Positions 41,116 to 46,496 of a stretch of DNA of 46,496 bases are shown here, in pieces. Positions within the stretch are counted from its first letter, which is position 1. Each line of letters opens with the position of its first letter. The notes beneath the pieces are model-generated. The model ran no database searches, was not told the origin of the DNA, and worked only from the letters and a program-made list of their open reading frames with translations. Source of the stretch: Reyranella soli (GTDB lineage: Bacteria; Pseudomonadota; Alphaproteobacteria; Reyranellales; Reyranellaceae); NCBI RefSeq assembly GCF_007992495.1, contig NZ_BKAJ01000114.1:1-46496 (forward strand), in the 5' to 3' direction. The position numbers and the translations under genes are program-made.

Positions 41116-41964
41116 ATGGCTTTTCTCGGCTCTGCAGAAAAGGCCGCGCAGGACAGCGAGCGCGCAGACACGCGGCCCCGGAGCGAGCCTAATCTTTCGG
41201 CCTTCGACCGGGTTTCGACACCCGTTGCGCTCGTCGACGACGATCCGCTTTATGCAGAGGCACTCGCCGGGGACCTGCGCGATCGTGGCTTCACTGTCCA
41301 GGCGTTCTGGGACGGCGAATCGCTGCTGGCGGCGTTGCAGGAAGGCCTTCGCACAGAACTGGTGCTCTTGGACTGGACCCTCCCAGGAATGTCGGGGATT
41401 GCCGTCCTGCAGGCGCTGCGTGGGGGCGGCTGGGAGGTGCCGGTTGTCCTGCTGACGGGACAATCTCCTGTCGAGCGCGAGCTCGAGGCCCTGCGCCATG
41501 GTGCCATCGACTTTGTCGACAAGGTCCGCGGCATCGACGTGCTCACGTCGCGTCTGCGCTTGTTGGTCGGCGCCAGGCCCCGGCCGCCGGAGGCGGTGCG
41601 GTGCGGTGACCTCGTGCTGCACCCCGGCACCGCCCGCGCCGAGTGGCGGGGTCACGACATCGGCCTCACCCTCAGCGAATACAAGGTCGTGTCCACGCTC
41701 GTGGCAGCCGCTGGCACGCCGGTGAGCTTCCGCAGCATCCACGACAGGGTGCACTACGAGGGCTTCATCAGCGGATCGGGCGAGAGAGGCTACGAGGTCA
41801 ATGTTCGTGGCATGATGAAGCGCATTCGTCGCAAGTTCTCGTCCGTCGATCAATCATTCGATGCGATCGGAACCGTGATCGCGAGCGGGTATTGCTGGGG
41901 ACCGATGCCGCGGCACGATCGGACGTCCAGCGACGCAGAGCATCCTCTCGACCATCGGCACTGA
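41116..41964 (+). CDS. OmpR/PhoB-type response regulator (orphan)
   Basis: A 282-residue two-component regulator. The receiver domain has the acidic pair in ALVDDDP (D41-D43), phospho-acceptor D86 in LVLLDWTLPGMSG, T114 in LLTGQS and K136 in DFVDKV. A winged-helix DNA-binding domain follows (LTLSEYKVVSTLVAAAGTPVSFRSIHDRVHYEGFISGSGERGYEVNVRGMMKRIRRKF). An N-terminal extension of about 30 polar residues precedes the receiver. ATG 41116 is preferred over 41086, though neither has a strong ribosome site. No histidine kinase lies next to it. The wing sequence is reminiscent of ChvI-type regulators, which control exopolysaccharide in rhizobia; this is an inference. Confidence 0.9.
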   Translation: MAFLGSAEKAAQDSERADTRPRSEPNLSAFDRVSTPVALVDDDPLYAEALAGDLRDRGFTVQAFWDGESLLAALQEGLRTELVLLDWTLPGMSGIAVLQALRGGGWEVPVVLLTGQSPVERELEALRHGAIDFVDKVRGIDVLTSRLRLLVGARPRPPEAVRCGDLVLHPGTARAEWRGHDIGLTLSEYKVVSTLVAAAGTPVSFRSIHDRVHYEGFISGSGERGYEVNVRGMMKRIRRKFSSVDQSFDAIGTVIASGYCWGPMPRHDRTSSDAEHPLDHRH

Positions 41965-42755
41965 GTACTGCTCCGCCGGAGCGAACAGGGGCTAGCTGGG
42001 AGACGCGCGTGAGGCGCTACCATCTAAGCTGGTATCGCCTTAAAACACTCAACCTTATCGAGCCTCAGCGAGGCTCTTGGGACCTGACGCCGCCCCCCCG
42101 AACTCGGGCTGCACAGCAATATCGGGTAGGTTGCGTCTTCGGCTCGATATGGTGGAACGCGTCGGGATCAGCGGAATTGCGCAGAGCCATAGTGTCGGGC
42201 CTCTTGGCCCTCGCCGGCGGGTAGATATGAATCTTCCCGACCGCGTTGTGAACTCGTGGACCTCGGGATGGCGGAATCTGTTGGCGATGCGACCGTATCC
42301 TCTTCAGAAGAAAGGGCCTGCGTTGCGACGGGTCTCTCGATCTTGCAGTTCTCTATCGATGGCCAAGACCGCTAGGCCGACGTTCTCAGCCTTGCTACTG
42401 CACAAGCGCCAGGCGTCGGCGGCTGGCATTTTCGGCCGTGGCAATCGGGTGACCGATCACGGCCGCGACGATTTTGCGGACAAAAGCCTTTCCGATCACA
42501 TGCGAACTGCGGGCAACAAATGCCGATCTGCTGCCACTAATACGGCGCCGCCGGGGTACGCGTGTCGCGTCCAGTTGCTTGCGGTGGGGAAGGACGTTTC
42601 AAGCGAGCTCGCTAATCTCAAGGGACTGAGAAAGCGCCTCCGCGCCGAGCTGAGCGAAAGCAACGACATCGAAGAAGGCCAGGCGGCCGATGGTTTCGCA
42701 CAGATGGAAGCAGAGATCGAGGCGATGATCGCTTCGTACTGGCGGCCCAACCGAA
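41965..42755. other. About 790 bp without a supported gene
   Basis: An inverted repeat GAGCCTC-AGC-GAGGCTC lies at 42060-42076, without a T-run. From about 42560 to 42735 the plus strand encodes a charged, helix-like stretch (SSELANLKGLRKRLRAELSESNDIEEGQAADGFAQMEAEIEAMIASYW) that looks like a real but truncated coding fragment. I cannot find a start with a ribosome site or a family. The rest shows nothing I can support. Confidence 0.35.
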
Positions 42756-43060
42756 GCCGAGGGGCGGAGCGCCCGAGTCGCACGTCTGAACGCGTGCGAC
42801 TCGCACGTGCGACCGATTCCCCCTGTTCGTTCTCTGTGTTGATCAGACCAGAGCAACCCGAAAACGCTGGCCAGCTTGAAACATACGAGCTCAGGTAAAT
42901 GGCGCGCCCGAAGAGATTCGAACTCCTAACCTTCTGATCCGTAGCTAGAAGGCCAGAAATGACTAAGTCATTGATCTGTCGGCTTTTTTGAATATAGATC
43001 GTCGCACGTTTCAGGCCACTTTTTGTGCCGGAATCGGCCCTTTGTTGCACGTCAATCGCC
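42756..43060. repeat. tRNA-Arg 3'-half repeat, copy 3 (right of EPS locus)
   Basis: Positions 42900-42944 on the minus strand are identical to the tRNA-Arg 3' half at 14614-14658 and 22436-22480. Flanks match copy 2 most closely on the left (GAGTCGCACGTCT, CCCGAAAACGCTGG, CCAGCTTGAAACA) and both copies on the right (CGGCCCTTTGTTGCACGTCA). It has the same orientation as copy 2, so the two form direct repeats around the EPS locus. Confidence 0.75.
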
Positions 43061-43142
43061 TCGCCGGGCCGTTGGGAATTCGATGGGAGTTTCCAACACC
43101 GTTCCTGACCGCGATCAGCCCTCGCCTTGAGCCCGGAGGATG

Positions 43143-43853
43143 TCAGGGTATGTAGTAGAACGGATTGGGCAGCTTGAAGGTTCGTTCGGCGTAGCCGCCG
43201 TCGAGATCGGACATCTGGTCGCCCATGTTGGCGATGATGGTGTAACCCATCGCCGCGATCGTGCGGCGGGTCGGTGCCTTGAAGTCAACCAGCGTCGCGA
43301 ACCGTGCGCCATCGGGCGTGAAGTACGCCCGCTCGTAGCCGGCATAGCCTGCGGCCTGGAGATTGCGTTCGGTCGCGGCCCGCTCGCTTTCGGGGCGACC
43401 AGAGATGAAGAAGACCGCCACGCCCAGCGAGCGCGCGGTCCGAAATACCTGCAAGGTCGGCTCGATCGCTTGGTCCTCGCCGCGGAGGTCCCACGCGTGC
43501 CAGCCGCACGGTCCTTCGGGCAGTAGGCATGGGCCGGTCGCGAAGCGACCGAAGTCATTGGCGAGAATGACCGGCCAGTTGGTGAGCGCGGTGTCGTCGA
43601 TGTCGAGCACCAAGGCCGCTCGCGCCACCTGGGTTGCCCGCTGCCGGAGCCAATCGTTGGCCGGCGCGGCGGCGCGTGCCAGGTCACGCATATAGTCACC
43701 CGAGTCGTGGTATCTGGTCGCCGCGAGCTTCGCCAGTCCGACGTTGGCCGGCTGCGATGCCGCCTCGGATGGCGGCGATGATGCCGGGGCGCACGCCGCC
43801 AGCAGGGTCGCCACGCTCAGTGCCCCAAGGCCGGCGGCACGCACTGTCCTCAT
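43143..43853 (-). CDS. HAD-superfamily lipoprotein acid phosphatase (class B / e(P4)-like)
   Basis: A 236-residue exported phosphatase. The N-terminus has a lipobox (TLLAAC, Cys21), so it is probably anchored in an envelope membrane. HAD motif I is LVLDIDDTALTNWP (D84 and D86), motif II lies in FFISGRPESER, and motif IV in NMGDQMSDLDGG. The family releases phosphate from nucleotides or other monoesters in the periplasm. No ribosome site stands out before ATG 43853. It is alone between repeat copy 3 and the second copy of the duplicated module. The 43854-43983 gap has no gene. Confidence 0.9.
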   Translation of the reverse strand: MRTVRAAGLGALSVATLLAACAPASSPPSEAASQPANVGLAKLAATRYHDSGDYMRDLARAAAPANDWLRQRATQVARAALVLDIDDTALTNWPVILANDFGRFATGPCLLPEGPCGWHAWDLRGEDQAIEPTLQVFRTARSLGVAVFFISGRPESERAATERNLQAAGYAGYERAYFTPDGARFATLVDFKAPTRRTIAAMGYTIIANMGDQMSDLDGGYAERTFKLPNPFYYIP

Positions 43854-43999
43854 GGATGGGTCGGGTTGGGCTTCGCGGTCACTGCGCTGATCTTTGCAGC
43901 TTCAACGACGCTTTTCCACCTCGGCACTTCGGCCACGATCATCGCGAGCGACGCGGACTCGCACGTACGGCGTTCACCTGTCGAATGGAGCTGAGGCGA

Positions 44000-44704
44000 T
44001 CACTCTGGCGGCAGCGACGCGGGCGGCGACCACGGCGTGTCTGGATTGGGGCAGACCGCAAACTGTTCGGCGCAGGTCCCGTCAGCCCAGCCACGCACGG
44101 TGCCCTTCGGCGCACCACTCTCAAGCAGCGGCTTCATGCCCTTCTCCAGCGCGACCTCCACCTGCACCCAATCGCCGGAACAGGCAATGATGCGGCGCAT
44201 CTTGACGTGCTGAGGGTCGGTGAGAGGGATTCCGTCCTTGTCGAGAACGCGCAGATCGATGACGTCCGCAGATCGCTCGCTTGGCGCTTGCTTCAGCGTG
44301 TTGCGCAAGAGTCCCGCCGTCAGCATGCTCCCCGCGACCCAGCCGCGGCCGCTGTAGGGTTTTAGCCGGTGCGGCGGAAGGTTGGTGTCGTCGTAGGCGG
44401 GTCCGTCCCCCACCTCGATGAGAAACCAGCCTTTGCGGTAACCAATCACATGGATCACCGCCAGGACGGACTCACCGCCAATCTCCACGGGCGGCAGACG
44501 GCCGAGGACACGGGCGTTTCGGTCCGGCGCTTCACGCACATTGAGACCGGCCGGATCCGGGTCGTTGCTGAGCGCGCTGAACTTGCAGGCGGTCACGCCA
44601 GCCGGCAAGGGCGTGGACGGCGCGCCTTGCGCGGAGACACCGATCGGAGGGAAGGCACTGAGACCAAGCGCAACGAGCATCCAGCGCAGTGAGCGGTTGA
44701 GCAT
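44000..44704 (-). CDS. Secreted SH3b-like protein, duplicated module gene 1 (copy B)
   Basis: A 234-residue paralogue of the protein at 14890-15594, with the same signal peptide type (LNRSLRWMLVALGLSAFPPIGVSAQG), SH3-like segment (LNVREAPDRNARVLGRLPP) and proline-rich end. About 21 residues differ, mostly conservative and spread over the whole length, with no gaps. That pattern suggests both proteins have stayed under selection. The ATG at 44704 corresponds exactly to the start in copy A. Upstream residues in the same frame are non-coding. Function unknown. Confidence 0.8.
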   Translation of the reverse strand: MLNRSLRWMLVALGLSAFPPIGVSAQGAPSTPLPAGVTACKFSALSNDPDPAGLNVREAPDRNARVLGRLPPVEIGGESVLAVIHVIGYRKGWFLIEVGDGPAYDDTNLPPHRLKPYSGRGWVAGSMLTAGLLRNTLKQAPSERSADVIDLRVLDKDGIPLTDPQHVKMRRIIACSGDWVQVEVALEKGMKPLLESGAPKGTVRGWADGTCAEQFAVCPNPDTPWSPPASLPPE

Positions 44705-44889
44705 CACCACCTCAGCGTGTGACCGGCCAACGGTCCCATGCCGCCTGCCGTGCGTCAACTTTCCGACGGGCGGGAGCAGCCCCCTACGGCGCTGCATGTC
44801 TGGACTCTAGTGCTGAGGCGCGACGTCGCTTGCCAGCGCAGGTCGAGCATGAAAAGGTCCAAATCAGTAAGAGGATGCCAGGACTGGCC

Positions 44890-45479
44890 ATGCAGGATGC
44901 CAATCCTTCCGCGCCGGACAATGTCGCTACCAGCTTTGTTCTGCCCACATCGAGCACAGGCGGGCATGGTCATGGCGTCGTCGTGGAAAGCTGCGCACTT
45001 GCCTGGACCGTCGTGCGCCGGCGGACATTCGACGACATCGTCGCGATCGAACTGTAATTGGAACGGAGTGCTGAAGAGCCGTTCGTCAGATGCGACATCC
45101 TGTTCACCGACGGCGAGTGCCTCGGGATGCTGATTGAGCTGGGCAGAGTGAAGGACGTCGCGATCTATCGAGCTTTCGTGACGGACCTCTTCGAGCGGCT
45201 CCCCCTCCACAACGGCAAAGCATCATCTTGCGAGAAGGCGAAGGCCCGGCCAGCCGAATTCTGTCGATCGTGCTCTGCGGCGCCCTCCTGCTTACGCTCC
45301 TTGGCGTGCTGCTGTTCGGTGTCGTGTCCGGAGCGTTCTTTCAGGAGGAAAACGCGTGGCTGGGAATCCCTCTCGTCCTGCTGTTTGTGGTCGTGCTTTC
45401 TGGAATATTGCGGCGAACCTTGAAGAGCGAGCAAAAGTCCTACGATCCTCAGACCCTCTCTCAGCGTTGTCTGCCGTAG
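44890..45479 (+). pseudogene. Two-helix membrane protein, duplicated module gene 2 (copy B), broken
   Basis: Compared with the intact copy at 15777-16376, this gene has lost three codons after ALAWTV. It has a TAA at 45055-45057 where copy A has GAG in MELELER, and a frameshift near 45205 (after DLFERL). The remaining parts are still easy to read: ERSAEEPFVRCDILFTDGECLGMLIELGR, then in another frame REGEGPASRILSIVLCGALLLTLLGVLLFGVVSGAFF and the tail SYDPQTLSQRCLP. No full product can be made without recoding. Confidence 0.85.
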
Positions 45480-45505
45480 CAACACAGACAGCGACGAGAT
45501 TAAGG

Positions 45506-46240
45506 TCAGTGGACCGCCAACAAATAGTTGAAGTCCTCTTTGAGCAAGTCCTTCGCCCCGCCAACGGCGTCTTTACGTGTCGTGCGGCTTTCCATGTTGA
45601 TACCCCCGCCGATGATGATGGGCCGTACTGACCAGATCCCCGCCACCATCTCGACGACGCCGGTGATTTCCTGATTCAGGGAGAAGCTCCCGGTATCCCC
45701 CGCTTTGAACGAGACCGTCCACTGCAGCTCGCTCCCGAGAGGGATGCCAACTGCGTCGCCCCTGGTCCGCTTCGCGACATCGTTTTCGAAGGCAGCGACA
45801 AGCGCATAACGGACATTGGCAGCTTCGGCCTGACGAATGAATTCCTGGGTGATCTCCGCGCAGGCGTCACCAGTCCAGCCCACCTTGGACGTCGACGTGC
45901 AATGAAAGTAGATGCCGAGAAACTGGTCGATGACACGCTTTGCGTCGGGCGCAAGCGGTGGAGGATGGAGCACAACTGTCGTCGGCCGGTACTCGGCAGG
46001 GCTGCGAGGCGGGGGCTGATCACAGGGAACTCCCGTATCCTTCCATAGCCCCTCGCCTCGGGAATCGGGAAAGCCGGTACAGACAATCCACGACCTCGGA
46101 ACACGGGGAAGGCACATGATCGTTGTTTGCTTCATCTTTGAGCCGATGGAACAGTCTACGTCGCCGAAGTCGGCAGCCTGCCCGTAGATCGTGAAACTCA
46201 GGAAGATCATCACAGCTGCAGCATATGTGCGCGGCGCCAT
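45506..46240 (-). CDS. Secreted cysteine-rich protein, duplicated module gene 3 (copy B)
   Basis: A 244-residue paralogue of 16403-17137 with the same signal peptide end (YGQAADF), the same cysteines, the proline-rich linker and the C-terminal domain (ELQWTVSFKAGDTGSFSLNQEITGVVEMVAGIWSVRPIIIGGG). The ATG at 46240 equals the start of copy A and has GGGAG upstream. The open frame runs on to 46471 through the tRNA-Arg-like repeat, but that extension is not a real N-terminus. No family recognised. Confidence 0.75.
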   Translation of the reverse strand: MAPRTYAAAVMIFLSFTIYGQAADFGDVDCSIGSKMKQTTIMCLPRVPRSWIVCTGFPDSRGEGLWKDTGVPCDQPPPRSPAEYRPTTVVLHPPPLAPDAKRVIDQFLGIYFHCTSTSKVGWTGDACAEITQEFIRQAEAANVRYALVAAFENDVAKRTRGDAVGIPLGSELQWTVSFKAGDTGSFSLNQEITGVVEMVAGIWSVRPIIIGGGINMESRTTRKDAVGGAKDLLKEDFNYLLAVH

Positions 46241-46375
46241 GCGTGACGCTCCCTTTGGAAGGATGTCGTGATTCTGCGGCCAGGCAATCCGCTTGCGTGG
46301 ATCATTGCGGATTGCAAACCATCGTAGCGCGCAAGTCGGGGTAGGGGTAGGGCTCCGGCGCGACGGGCCCATGTC

Positions 46376-46496
46376 GTCGATTGCAGCGGAGCAGTCGCCC
46401 AAAAACGCCGTCCAGCTTGAAACACACACGTTCAGGTAAATGCCGCGCCCAAAGAGGTTCGAACTCCTCACCTTGTGATCCCTAGAGCGTTTTCCG
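46376..46496. repeat. tRNA-Arg 3'-half repeat, copy 4 (runs off the window)
   Basis: The segment CCAAAAACGCCGTCCAGCTT, then GAAACACACACGTTCAGGTAAA, matches the left flank of copy 3. Positions 46441-46484 resemble the tRNA-Arg 3' half with several changes (CCGCGCCC, GAGGTTCGAACTCCTCACC, GATCCCTAG), and even the CCA is altered. It is the most diverged copy and is cut by the window end. Confidence 0.65.

Larger units (their letters stand above)
43984..46388. repeat. Segmental duplication, copy B
   Basis: This is the same three-gene segment as 14877-17300, in the same orientation. The left boundary (GGAGCTGAGGCGATCACT) is identical. On the right, homology ends after the minus-strand sequence encoding YPDLRATM, and here a tRNA-Arg-like fragment follows where copy A has an initiator-tRNA-like fragment. 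Genes 1 and 3 are open; gene 2 is broken. Confidence 0.9.

Noticed and set aside
42060..42076. GAGCCTC-AGC-GAGGCTC hairpin as a terminator
   Set aside because: No T-run follows and it is 95 bp from the nearest gene end; kept only as a note in the gene-free stretch.
1..46496. CRISPR array, transposase or integrase
   Set aside because: No regularly spaced short repeats and no DDE, serine or tyrosine recombinase motifs were seen on either strand.

Overview
The window is high-GC DNA with alphaproteobacterial gene content: Hyu-type hydantoinase genes, tripartite-tricarboxylate (TctC/Bug) receptors, MmgE/PrpD, a Wzx/Wzy-type exopolysaccharide (EPS) locus with PssD/PssE-like proteins, and many degraded genes. 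A Bradyrhizobium- or Reyranella-like soil organism would fit, but I cannot name the genus. I found no rRNA, complete tRNA, CRISPR array, transposase or integrase.

Left part (0.3-12 kb): a tightly packed minus-strand operon encodes an MmgE/PrpD protein, a saccharopine-dehydrogenase-like enzyme, an IclR regulator fused to a TAXI-type solute-binding domain, hydantoinase/oxoprolinase subunits A and B, and a DapA-family aldolase that lacks the Schiff-base lysine. Divergent from it are an AMP-forming acyl-CoA synthetase and a TctC-type periplasmic receptor. Together they look like an uptake-and-degradation pathway for an unidentified amide, lactam or organic acid, with its own sensor encoded inside the operon.

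Middle part (12-22.6 kb): this is largely a gene graveyard. It holds remnants of a TctC receptor, a DMT permease, two alpha/beta-hydrolases (pieces on opposite strands), a DUF7079-like protein, dapD (one nonsense codon) and lysA (frameshift). Intact genes between them are a Sel1-repeat protein, a three-gene module of unknown function (SH3b-like secreted protein, two-helix membrane protein, cysteine-rich secreted protein), and a quinone-oxidoreductase/TetR pair with a near-perfect 32-bp palindrome between them. Fragments of tRNA 3' halves (tRNA-Arg-like and initiator-tRNA-like) with homologous flanks recur here.

Right-centre (22.6-42 kb): an EPS locus with a BY-kinase/Wzz chain-length protein, methyltransferases, GT2 and GT4 glycosyltransferases, Wzx, Wzy, a PssD/PssE split glycosyltransferase, a secreted beta-helix lyase-like protein, a Gfo/Idh - TIM-barrel - methyltransferase operon, an NAD-dependent epimerase, a WcaJ-type initiating transferase, an HTH protein, a broken vanZ and an OmpR-type response regulator. 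No Wza-type outer-membrane exporter is present. A TTTTCTTAT-type motif recurs in its promoter regions. The locus is bracketed by direct repeats carrying an identical tRNA-Arg 3' half.

Right end (43-46.5 kb): a lipoprotein acid phosphatase is followed by a second, about 91% identical copy of the three-gene module. Its middle gene is broken and another tRNA-Arg-like fragment follows. The duplicated module and the tRNA-fragment repeats around it and the EPS locus, and separately the IclR-TAXI fusion, are the most promising undescribed features.
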